Of a stretch of DNA of 5,907 bases, positions 1-5,800 are shown one piece after another (within the stretch, counting starts at the first letter, position 1; every line of letters starts with the position of its first letter). The DNA is taken from the NCBI GenBank assembly GCA_947167415.1, contig CAMVHY010000100.1:1-5907 (forward strand). Reading direction: 5' to 3'. The translations under genes and the position numbers were made by a program. The DNA comes from an uncultured Clostridia bacterium. GTDB lineage: Bacteria > Bacillota > Clostridia > Lachnospirales > CAMVHY01. The notes under the pieces are model-generated. The model was not told where the DNA came from. It was given only the letters and a program-made list of their open reading frames with translations, and ran no database searches.

Positions 1-359
1 TTTTTCGCTTGTCTCCTGGCAATTCTCACGATGCTCCCGAAGGAAGAAAGTTGATCGAATCCATATATTCCAAAAATAATAATTATCTCCTGATGGACAG
101 AGCTTACGAAGATGATAAAACTTTAGCTTTAGCTAAAAATCACGGCTTTAAGACAGTTGTTCCACCTAAAAAAAAATCGTAAGTTGCCTTGGAGTTATGA
201 TCGACAACTTTATAAACATCGCAATATTATCGAACGATATTTCCTGAAATTAAAACGTTTTAGAAAAGTTTTTACTCGCTATGATAAACTTGATTCTATT
301 TTTATTTCTACCATTTCCCTTGCTTTTATTTTTGACTTGCTTTTTATGTGAACGCTGCC
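1..359 (+). mobile_element. IS5-family insertion sequence, right (3') part
   Basis: The window opens inside an insertion sequence and its right end is at 359. The end is fixed by comparison with the inverted copy at 5801-5907: the two agree over 107 bp and then share only TA before diverging. The terminus, read inward from the end, begins GGCAGCGTTCAC. The adjacent TA (360-361) is the likely target duplication, which fits the IS427-type branch of the IS5 family. The left end and most of the transposase lie outside the window, so the full length and the left inverted repeat cannot be seen. Confidence 0.85.
3..351 (+). pseudogene. IS5-family transposase, C-terminal part, frame split at an A9 run
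   Basis: This is a DDE transposase of the IS5/IS427 type that catalyses cut-and-paste movement of its own element. Frame 3 runs from the window start (LSPGNSHDAPEG, then LMDRAYEDD with a catalytic Asp at 96-98) and stops at 180-182. Frame 1 continues the same protein with KKNRKLPWSYDRQLY and the complete Y(2)R(3)E(6)K signature, catalytic Glu at 232-234, and ends in TGA at 349-351. The break is at nine consecutive A's (168-176). Eight A's would restore PPKKNRK, so the split is either a one-base insertion or a slippery site read by transcriptional slippage or +1 recoding. The start lies outside the window. The family is clear, but whether the gene is functional is not. Confidence 0.8.
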
Positions 360-365
360 TAGTTT

Positions 366-394
366 ATTTTAACGAAAATAAAAGTAATCGTCAA
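366..394 (-). promoter_or_regulatory. Orphan sigma70-type promoter facing the IS
   Basis: On the minus strand, TTGACG (389-394) is followed by 17 bp and TAAAAT (366-371). It is the duplicate of the promoter of the membrane-protein gene at 1794-1822. The gene that should follow is absent, because the IS end lies only 7 bp past the -10 box. The predicted start of transcription, near 359-360, falls on the IS boundary, so the transcript would be antisense to the transposase. Confidence 0.65.
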
Positions 395-403
395 GAATAT
401 AAT

Positions 404-440
404 AAAAAAAATCCCTGAAAGATTAAAATCAGGGATTTTT
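404..440 (-). terminator. Rho-independent terminator of the ferritin-like remnant
   Basis: ATCCCTGA (411-418) pairs perfectly with TCAGGGAT (429-436) around a 10-nt loop. On the minus strand the stem is followed by eight T's. It sits 15-50 bp past the stop of the ferritin-like remnant and is duplicated at 1832-1868. A's on one side and T's on the other would allow it to act in both directions. Confidence 0.85.
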
Positions 441-454
441 ATTCTATGAAAAAA

Positions 455-860
<406 letters not shown>

Positions 861-874
861 TTTGGGATTAAAAT

Positions 875-903
875 AAAAAACTCGGTGAATCCGGGTTTTT
901 TTT
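875..903. terminator. Bidirectional terminator between enolase tail and membrane gene
   Basis: CTCGG (881-885) pairs with CCGGG (891-895), with one G-T pair and a 5-nt loop. Six A's upstream and eight T's downstream extend the stem and give a U-tract on both strands. The site lies between two convergent reading frames (stops at 860 and 929), so it probably serves both. Confidence 0.75.
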
Positions 904-928
904 ATTGCTAAAAATTATTTTGTGATAA

Positions 929-1762
929 TTAGTTTTTACCTTTTTGTAAATTATTTTCGCTTAATGGTATTTTTTCCTCTGCTTTTGAATTTACTGATGC
1001 ACTAGCATTATCATCATCAAGTTCTGTGTCAGTTGAAATTTTTGGCTCGGCGCGATAATTTATAATTTTTCTTGCAACACAAATCAAAACGTAAAGCAAA
1101 CTAAACCCAAGAAAAACAAATAAACCTATTTGCAAACTAAAATAAAGAGCAGTAAAAGTTATAGCTGCTGATTCAAATAAAAATGCAATCACGGCAATAT
1201 AATTTTTCTTAATGAATCGGCTCGCATAACTCGATCTGTTTTCTTCCTCTTGCAAACGTAGCAAGTGATCATTTGTATAAATTTTATCTGATTCAGATAC
1301 ATCAGATACATCATCTTCATCAACTGCTCCATAAGTATCTAAACTATTTTCTCGTAGACACCAAGAAATGTAAATATAAATTCGCCTGATAGCATAAATC
1401 AATGTATAAAGTACACCAAATCCAATAAAAACAAATAAACTTATTTGCAAGCTAAAATAAAGAGTTTCAACAGCTACAGTTGCCAATTCACATAAAAGCG
1501 CAAAAATGGCAAGACCACTTTCCCTTTTGTTTAAAAGAATGCTACTTATAAGATCAAAATGTAAAAAACGGGTAATAGGCTTGAAAAGAAAATACCGCAT
1601 TTTATAAAATTTTATTTTCAAAAAAAGATGTGCCAGTTTATCATCATACAGGAATGAATCAACATATAAGCGATCTTTCCAATCATCTTTATATTCTTTA
1701 CCTTCAATTTTGATTTCATTATTATTTTTTTCATCTGAATTATAATTCCTATGTGTTTTCAT
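929..1762 (-). CDS. Membrane protein with two tandem two-helix repeats, family unknown
   Basis: I do not recognise this 277-residue protein. Residues 1-80 are charged and hydrophilic, with no signal peptide. Predicted membrane helices lie at about 83-103, 106-127, 188-208 and 211-231. The two helix pairs are homologous: residues 82-131 and 187-236 align without gaps at 25 of 50 identical positions and share the motif LYFSLQIxLFVFxGF. A Glu inside the first helix of each pair (E92, E197) is conserved. The linker (about 137-180) and the C-terminal tail (237-277) are acidic and low in complexity. With an even number of helices both termini are probably cytoplasmic. The ATG is preceded by AAGGTGA at 7 nt and by a consensus-like promoter, so the gene looks expressed. 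Its stop is 26 bp from the shared terminator. It forms a single-gene unit separated from the ferritin-like gene by a terminator. Confidence 0.85.
   Translation of the reverse strand: MKTHRNYNSDEKNNNEIKIEGKEYKDDWKDRLYVDSFLYDDKLAHLFLKIKFYKMRYFLFKPITRFLHFDLISSILLNKRESGLAIFALLCELATVAVETLYFSLQISLFVFIGFGVLYTLIYAIRRIYIYISWCLRENSLDTYGAVDEDDVSDVSESDKIYTNDHLLRLQEEENRSSYASRFIKKNYIAVIAFLFESAAITFTALYFSLQIGLFVFLGFSLLYVLICVARKIINYRAEPKISTDTELDDDNASASVNSKAEEKIPLSENNLQKGKN
1055..1204 (-). repeat. Internal repeat 2 of the membrane protein
   Basis: This encodes residues 187-236 and is homologous to 1370-1519. The DNA similarity is clear around 1110-1150 and 1425-1465, where the LYFSLQI and LFVF blocks are encoded. 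This shows descent from duplication within the gene rather than chance similarity of hydrophobic segments. Confidence 0.8.
1370..1519 (-). repeat. Internal repeat 1 of the membrane protein
   Basis: This encodes residues 82-131, the first helix pair, and is offset 105 residues from the second copy. Both copies hold a Glu at the same place in their first helix and an Arg-rich stretch after the second helix, as expected for two units in the same topology. Confidence 0.8.
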
Positions 1763-1765
1763 AAC

Positions 1766-1777
1766 GAAGTCACCTTA
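1766..1777 (-). promoter_or_regulatory. Ribosome binding site of the membrane-protein gene
   Basis: On the minus strand, ATAAGGTGA ends 7 nt before the ATG at 1760-1762. This supports that start over any downstream Met. Confidence 0.7.
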
Positions 1778-1793
1778 TAAAACTTTTTAATCT

Positions 1794-1822
1794 ATTCTAA
1801 CAGAAATAAAAATAATCGTCAA
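1794..1822 (-). promoter_or_regulatory. Sigma70-type promoter of the membrane-protein gene
   Basis: On the minus strand, TTGACG (1817-1822), a 17-bp spacer and TAGAAT (1794-1799) make a near-consensus promoter. The predicted start lies about 25-30 bp before the ATG at 1762. The arrangement is conserved in the duplicate at 366-394, where the mismatches lie in the spacer and -10 box while the -35 box is unchanged. Confidence 0.75.
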
Positions 1823-1831
1823 GAATATAAT

Positions 1832-1868
1832 AAAAAAAATCCCTGAAAGATCAAAATCAGGGATTTTT
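1832..1868 (-). terminator. Terminator of the ferritin-like gene
   Basis: ATCCCTGA (1839-1846) pairs with TCAGGGAT (1857-1864) across a 10-nt loop, followed on the minus strand by a run of eight T's. It is squeezed between the ferritin-like stop codon (1883) and the membrane-gene promoter (-35 at 1822), so the two genes are separate transcription units. Confidence 0.88.
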
Positions 1869-1882
1869 GTTTTATAAAAAAA

Positions 1883-2389
1883 TTAATCGGCTAAATTATA
1901 TTTTACATATAAATAATTTAATTTTGTTGCGTTTGATTGCTTGCAACATATAATTTCGCACAACATATCACGTATTTTTAAATCAGAAAATAAATTTACA
2001 AGCCGTTGATAAATTTCTATTTCGTCAAGCTCTCGAAACATTAAATTTGAAAAATCGTCGGACAAATCATTGCCAAACTTTAAAATTTTGTCATCCGGAT
2101 TAAAATTTTTTAGTTCGCGATTAACAATTTTTTTATATATTAGTTTTAAATATTGACAATGTTTTTTGGCACCGGCACTCATTTGATTTAAAATCTGCGC
2201 ATCTGTTTTATCATTTATTTTTCGTGCCAGCTTTTCATAATAATTTTTATTTTCGGTTTCATTTTTTATCGCTATTTCAATCATTTCTAAAATTTTTTGA
2301 TTTATATCAGGCTGCCAAATTTTATTTAAATTTTTATTTTGCGCCGTAACATCAAGCTTTTCTCCAAAAAAAATATTATATGGATACAC
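1883..2389 (-). CDS. Ferritin-like (rubrerythrin-type) four-helix protein with degenerate metal site
   Basis: This protein of 168 residues resembles the ferritin-like domain proteins common in clostridia: helix 1 at about 35-57 (IKNETENKNYYEKLA), helix 2 at 64-88 (AKKHCQYLKLIYKK), helix 3 at 110-133 ([13 protein letters not shown]), and helix 4 at 137-163 (KIRDMLCEII to KLNYLY). The family binds two irons through Glu and His in these helices. From memory of the family pattern, Glu in helices 1 and 3 (E44, E120) and His in helix 2 (H77) are kept. The helix-2 Glu is Ala74, and the helix-4 ExxH is K150/N153, so oxidase activity is doubtful. I choose the GTG at 2387-2389: AGGGAG (2398-2403 on the minus strand) stands 8 nt before it, while it would overlap the GTG three codons upstream. 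Cytoplasmic; its role may be structural or stress-related, or lost. Confidence 0.75.
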   Translation of the reverse strand: MYPYNIFFGEKLDVTAQNKNLNKIWQPDINQKILEMIEIAIKNETENKNYYEKLARKINDKTDAQILNQMSAGAKKHCQYLKLIYKKIVNRELKNFNPDDKILKFGNDLSDDFSNLMFRELDEIEIYQRLVNLFSDLKIRDMLCEIICCKQSNATKLNYLYVKYNLAD

Positions 2390-2653
2390 TCTTATCACTC
2401 CCTGTTTTTTTATTTACACAATATTATTTATATGGCAAAAAAAATTTTTGTTGTCTGTTTTTGCAAATAGGTTTATCACCCTTATGAATGCACAAAAAAA
2501 CAATATAAACTAAAATCTAGTATCTATGTCTTTGTGAATAATAATTTTAAAAAAATAAAACGTAAAACAACTTTTTCACACAGCAAAAGATATAAAAATA
2601 AATTTTGTAAATACAAGTATATTAATTTTTATAAGGTAAATTTTATTTGGCTA
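2390..2653. other. AT-rich divergent intergenic region
   Basis: This is the spacer between the minus-strand ferritin-like gene and the plus-strand large gene. It holds the AGGGAG ribosome site of the ferritin-like gene (2398-2403). A minus-strand promoter for that gene should lie within about 2420-2475, but I see only weak candidates and call none. No convincing gene, RNA or hairpin is visible. From about 2626 the sequence becomes the duplicated control region described separately. Confidence 0.6.
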
Positions 2654-2682
2654 TTGACAAGATAAAAATATATGTTTTTAAT
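2654..2682 (+). promoter_or_regulatory. Promoter of the large module gene
   Basis: A perfect TTGACA (2654-2659), a 17-bp spacer and TTTAAT (2677-2682) precede the gene. The same -35 box and spacing occur at 4899-4927. The -10 box is only a moderate match, which would fit an activated or regulated promoter. The predicted start is near 2689. Confidence 0.65.
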
Positions 2683-2688
2683 AAAAAA

Positions 2689-2713
2689 GGTTAAAGTTTT
2701 ATTGACTTTAATT
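2689..2713 (+). promoter_or_regulatory. Conserved dyad at the predicted transcription start (copy 1)
   Basis: TTAAAG (2691-2696) and CTTTAA (2706-2711) form a perfect inverted repeat with a 9-nt centre. As RNA, GG before and UU after extend it to 8 pairs through G-U. The arms are identical in the second copy while the centre differs in sequence and length. It could be an operator overlapping +1 or a hairpin at the 5' end of the mRNA. Confidence 0.5.
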
Positions 2714-2736
2714 AAAAAAAATTTGGAGTGTTGTTT

Positions 2737-4734
2737 ATGGATTTTTTTAGTAACTTGCTTCGGGATAATCAGAATCCCAACCAAAATTTGAATCAAATAA
2801 ATGAGCAAAAACAAGATGGAGATATTGTTAAGATTCCTGTATTTGATTTGATTTATAATACTGCGAAGTACGACCAAGATTTTTTAGAGGATAAGTGTGC
2901 GAATGATTATCATGTATATATTTTTGTGAAAGATAAAGATACTGATCGTTACTTGTTTAACGAGTTTAAAAATATTCAGTTTGATCTTAGTAAAATTAAT
3001 AAATATAATAGCGTTGAAATCAAACTACCTTTAGAGAATTATAAAAGCGGTGATTTGACACTCTTTATCAAACAAATCAACGCTGGAAATGGAGATTATT
3101 TAAATGATATGAGAAATAGCATTAAAGATGAGTATTATTACGCATTAGAAGATTTTGAATTTACCCGTTTGGATGGAAAATTTGAAAATGGAAAATTGCA
3201 GCAATTAAAATACACTAACTCACAAAACAAAGAGTATTGTATAGTGAATATGGATTTTAAAATTGATAAAAACACTTACAAAAAATCATGGCAAGACTTG
3301 ATCTTAAATAGAGATTATGAGATAGAATCGAACAAATTACATTACAAAACTTTTAAAGGGAAAAAATTTGAATTTAGTATTGATAATAAATGTTTATTAG
3401 ATAAAAACGAGAATATTTATTTCGATCCTGGTGAAATTTTGATAAAATTACAAGAATTTGGTCAACAGATTATAAATGATTTTGAAAACACAGAAATTAC
3501 AGTTGTTTTTTTTCTTAAATCAACATCTCTCAAAGATAACAAGTGGCATTTTGATTTTCGAGTTGTTAGAGAAGTCTTGTCGGACAACGACACGGGTTAC
3601 ACTTCAGCATATGATGACGTGAACGGAGATGAAGTTCCAATTGTAACAAATGGATTAAAAATTTTTGTTTTGCCCGGTGATTTTAGCGAGAAATTTAAAA
3701 CAAACAATTTTGACTCACTTAATGATGAATTAAAAATGCAATTGTTGCGAAAGAATGGGTTTTGTGAATTGGAATTACATGAGATAGTTTGTTGTGAGAA
3801 ATTAACGGATAAAAAAACGAGAATAAAAGCATTATTTACAGCCGACTTTTTAGAAAAAAATGATATTGGTGAATCATTGATATGCCAATTTAAAAAATTT
3901 GATTGTAAATATATGCCTGTAGAATCTTGCAAAATTGAAGAAAAGGAGCAGAGATGGGAAAAATTAAAAAAAGAAGCAATAATAGCTCATTCAACGCCTA
4001 AGATAATATATGTTGCGACGATAAACATTGATAAAAGCAGTTTGCTTGATTTTCTAAATAAAAATTTAGATGGTGATTATAGTTATAATCCAGGATCAAA
4101 AAAAACTCCCGGTTGCACTGTTGAAATCAATGGGGAGGAAAACAAAGCGCAAAGAGAAGAATTGATAAGTGGTTGCTTGGATTCACGAGTAACAGAAGTG
4201 TCTATAAAATCAAGTAAAAATATTTATAGTCTTTGTTTAAAATTTGACAAAAAAAACAACGAGTATGATGACGAGTATGATGACGAGTATGATAACGAGA
4301 AATATATCGACGAGGAATCAGATAAAGATATAAAAAAATCTGATTCGATTGAGCTTATTTTAAAAAAGGATGGAGATGGAGGAGTTGCCTTTTTCTATAA
4401 AAACAAAAAAACAGATATACAAGCTAGAATAGATAAATTCAGCAAAGATAAAGATAAACGTGAATTTGTTATAAAAAAAGATATAGGTGATAAATTAAAG
4501 CTGTTTATTAGAAATCCAAATAAATTAGGAGCAGATACATTATTGAGTAAAGATGTTACTGTCGACTGTACCAATTCGATACCACAAAAAAAACAACTCG
4601 ATAAACAAGATACAAATCATAATGAATTATCGTTGCAAGATAAAATAAATCAAGCTAAACAGAAAAGTGAAGATAAATTTAGTAAATCAAGTTTGAAGTA
4701 CAAAGATTCTATGAACCAAGAAGACGAAAAATAA
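2737..4734 (+). CDS. Large modular protein of unknown family, paralogous to the downstream small gene
   Basis: I do not recognise this 665-residue protein. It has no signal peptide or membrane helix and is rich in Lys, Asp, Glu and Asn. After an Asn/Gln-rich leader (11-27) comes a module at about 30-155 shared with the gene at 4988: a short IxVxDLI-like strand (30-40), YxxYxFxK (58-65), GDLTLFIK (105-112) and FTRLDGKFENGKL (142-154). A similar strand pattern recurs near the C terminus (SIELILKK at 537-544 and GDKLKLFIR at 584-592), so the module is probably present twice. Between lie unassigned alpha/beta-looking sequence, an acidic EYDD tract (509-528), and a Lys/Gln-rich tail from 615. I choose ATG 2737 because GGAG (2725-2728) is 8 nt away; the in-frame GTG at 2728 overlaps that site. 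It has its own promoter and terminator. Secretion by a signal-free route or a cytoplasmic role are both possible. Confidence 0.85.
   Translation: MDFFSNLLRDNQNPNQNLNQINEQKQDGDIVKIPVFDLIYNTAKYDQDFLEDKCANDYHVYIFVKDKDTDRYLFNEFKNIQFDLSKINKYNSVEIKLPLENYKSGDLTLFIKQINAGNGDYLNDMRNSIKDEYYYALEDFEFTRLDGKFENGKLQQLKYTNSQNKEYCIVNMDFKIDKNTYKKSWQDLILNRDYEIESNKLHYKTFKGKKFEFSIDNKCLLDKNENIYFDPGEILIKLQEFGQQIINDFENTEITVVFFLKSTSLKDNKWHFDFRVVREVLSDNDTGYTSAYDDVNGDEVPIVTNGLKIFVLPGDFSEKFKTNNFDSLNDELKMQLLRKNGFCELELHEIVCCEKLTDKKTRIKALFTADFLEKNDIGESLICQFKKFDCKYMPVESCKIEEKEQRWEKLKKEAIIAHSTPKIIYVATINIDKSSLLDFLNKNLDGDYSYNPGSKKTPGCTVEINGEENKAQREELISGCLDSRVTEVSIKSSKNIYSLCLKFDKKNNEYDDEYDDEYDNEKYIDEESDKDIKKSDSIELILKKDGDGGVAFFYKNKKTDIQARIDKFSKDKDKREFVIKKDIGDKLKLFIRNPNKLGADTLLSKDVTVDCTNSIPQKKQLDKQDTNHNELSLQDKINQAKQKSEDKFSKSSLKYKDSMNQEDEK
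4261..4296 (+). repeat. Three 12-bp tandem repeats encoding EYDD
   Basis: The unit GAGTATGATGAC is repeated three times, the last with one G-to-A change, giving EYDDEYDDEYDN within the large module protein. The unit is a multiple of three, so copy number can vary without breaking the frame. It lies in a flexible acidic linker before the C-terminal module. Confidence 0.9.
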
Positions 4735-4761
4735 TAAAAGTAATTTTAAGGTGCAAATAAA

Positions 4762-4793
4762 CAAGTCCCTGTTAAATGAAAACAGGGCTTTTT
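4762..4793 (+). terminator. Terminator of the large module gene
   Basis: CCCTGTT (4767-4773) pairs perfectly with AACAGGG (4781-4787) around a 7-nt loop, followed by CTTTTT. It lies about 30 bp after the stop at 4734, so the small paralogue downstream depends on its own promoter. Confidence 0.8.
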
Positions 4794-4898
4794 GATGATC
4801 ATGTATAACTTCTCACTGAATAAAAATTTTTTATTCAAAGACGGATTCTGTATAAGGAAGATATAATGTTTTTTTATAATGTAAATTATATTTAGCTA

Positions 4899-4927
4899 TT
4901 GACAAGATCAAAATATATGTTTTGAAT
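4899..4927 (+). promoter_or_regulatory. Promoter of the small module gene
   Basis: TTGACA (4899-4904), a 17-bp spacer and TTGAAT (4922-4927), at the same spacing as the promoter at 2654. The spacer differs at a single base, so the two genes should respond to the same signals. The predicted start is near 4934. Confidence 0.65.
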
Positions 4928-4933
4928 AAAAAA

Positions 4934-4957
4934 GGTTAAAGTTTTCGTGCTTTAATT
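4934..4957 (+). promoter_or_regulatory. Conserved dyad at the predicted transcription start (copy 2)
   Basis: TTAAAG (4936-4941) and CTTTAA (4950-4955) with an 8-nt centre. The arms match the dyad at 2691-2711 exactly, while the centre (TTTTCGTG against TTTTATTGA) has changed in sequence and length. Flanking GG and TT again allow two extra G-U pairs in RNA. Confidence 0.5.
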
Positions 4958-4987
4958 GAAAAAAATAAATAATAGGGACTGATTATA

Positions 4988-5605
4988 ATGGAAGGTAATT
5001 ATATTTATATTTCTGTCTCTGATTTGATTTGTAAATTTAAAAAGCATAGTCCGACAAATCAAGACATAGATGGATATGATCTTTATCTGTTTTTAAAATC
5101 GAGCGGTGAACAAAATTATATTTTTAAAGGTCATTTTTCACTGCCTTCAAATATTTACGAAGATGATGTTTTTGAGGTTGATTGCAAAAATGGGACTGAG
5201 TTAAGACTTTTTGCCAAACAGAACGATAAAGAAAATAGTTTGAATTCTTTCCTTGAGCAAATTGACCGTCAATCAATATTAAAACCGATGAGCTCGATGG
5301 AAACTTTGGAATCATTAGGATTTGTTCGTTTTGATGGCAAAATTAGAAATGGTAAATTGGACAGTTTGGTATGTGGACAAGAAAGTATAAAATTTTATAA
5401 GCAGTATGCTGATATTTCAAATAACAAGACTAAGAAACAAGCGGGGGATGATTTATTATCTGAAATAGAAAAACAAAATAATGCTGAGAAAATTGATTAC
5501 AAAAGTACTTCAATGGGTCATAAAATAAAAATTGCTAAAGATCAAATTCAAAAGGAAAATAAACCAATGTTAGTAAATGATCTTACAAATCATAAGAATC
5601 AATAA
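4988..5605 (+). CDS. Small single-module protein of unknown family
   Basis: This 205-residue protein is not a family I recognise. It has no signal peptide or membrane helix. Residues 6-124 correspond to the N-terminal module of the protein at 2737: IxVxDLI (6-14), YxLYLFLK (30-37), GTELRLFAK (69-77) and FVRFDGKIRNGKL (112-124). The rest of the large protein is replaced by a hydrophilic, Lys/Gln-rich tail (about 143-205) resembling in composition the tail of the large protein. Identity in the module is low apart from these motifs, so the proteins diverged long ago while the promoters stayed nearly identical. The ATG follows AGGGA at 9 nt. It could be a partner, competitor or minimal form of the large protein; the sequence does not say which. 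It has its own promoter and terminator. Confidence 0.8.
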   Translation: MEGNYIYISVSDLICKFKKHSPTNQDIDGYDLYLFLKSSGEQNYIFKGHFSLPSNIYEDDVFEVDCKNGTELRLFAKQNDKENSLNSFLEQIDRQSILKPMSSMETLESLGFVRFDGKIRNGKLDSLVCGQESIKFYKQYADISNNKTKKQAGDDLLSEIEKQNNAEKIDYKSTSMGHKIKIAKDQIQKENKPMLVNDLTNHKNQ

Positions 5606-5652
5606 GAATATCATGGCTCAATAACCAAGTTCTAAAGTTTATTAGAAAAAAT

Positions 5653-5689
5653 AAAAAAGCCCTTGCCTAAATAAACATGGGCTTTTTTT
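5653..5689 (+). terminator. Terminator of the small module gene
   Basis: AAAAAAGCCC (5653-5662) pairs with GGGCTTTTTT (5679-5688) around a 16-nt loop that could extend the stem past one mismatch. A run of seven T's follows. It lies about 50 bp after the stop at 5605 and is symmetrical enough to work on both strands, which would also stop read-through from the inverted IS. Confidence 0.8.
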
Positions 5690-5800
5690 ATCCTTAAAAA
5701 TAATCTTTATACTTACGATAAAAAACAAAAAATTTTTTGTGCTAAAAAATCATATAAAACATTTTTTTTACACTCTATCATAAAACACATTTTTATATTA
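5690..5800. other. AT-rich spacer before the second IS copy
   Basis: No gene is visible. It contains a perfect 16-bp A/T palindrome (5725-5740, ACAAAAAATTTTTTGT) and ends in TA (5799-5800), the likely target duplication of the inverted IS. Confidence 0.5.

Larger units (their letters stand above)
1788..2102. repeat. Duplicated segment, copy B (315 bp)
   Basis: This is the partner of 360-674. Here the sequence is in its apparently original setting: the promoter leads into an intact membrane-protein gene on one side, and the ferritin-like gene continues to its start on the other. Beyond 2102 the two copies share nothing. Confidence 0.9.
2626..2720 (+). repeat. Duplicated control region, copy 1
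   Basis: Positions 2626-2700 match 4871-4945 with 5 differences in 75 bp and a constant offset of 2,245. The match then continues, with one gap, through CTTTAATT and an A-run. Both copies stand directly before homologous genes and contain the same promoter and dyad. Four of the five differences are transversions, unlike the 315-bp duplication, which suggests an older event with retained function. Confidence 0.85.
4871..4965 (+). repeat. Duplicated control region, copy 2
   Basis: This is the partner of 2626-2720. The match covers the sequence before the -35 box, the promoter, the dyad and the following A-run, and fades before the start codon. The ribosome site is not shared: copy 1 has GGAG and copy 2 has AGGGA (4974-4978). 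Confidence 0.85.

Noticed and set aside
2629..2877. Minus-strand frame of 82 residues across the control region and large gene start
   Set aside because: It overlaps the promoter, dyad and a well-supported plus-strand gene. Its hydrophobic look comes from AT-rich antisense codons.
3597..3932. Minus-strand frame of 111 residues inside the large module gene
   Set aside because: It is fully antisense to a long coding region and has no recognisable motif or supported start.
4261..4296. Possible CRISPR-like array
   Set aside because: The repeats are 12 bp, directly adjacent without spacers, and in frame within a gene.
5124..5315. Minus-strand frame of 63 residues inside the small module gene
   Set aside because: It is antisense to the part encoding the conserved module and has no independent support.
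2737..5605. Toxin-antitoxin or immunity pair reading of the large and small genes
   Set aside because: They have separate promoters and terminators, no toxin or immunity motif is visible, and the shared module suggests paralogy rather than a toxin with its inhibitor.
5725..5740. Perfect 16-bp palindrome of A and T runs
   Set aside because: It is low-complexity in AT-rich DNA and has no partner elsewhere in the window, so chance is a sufficient explanation.
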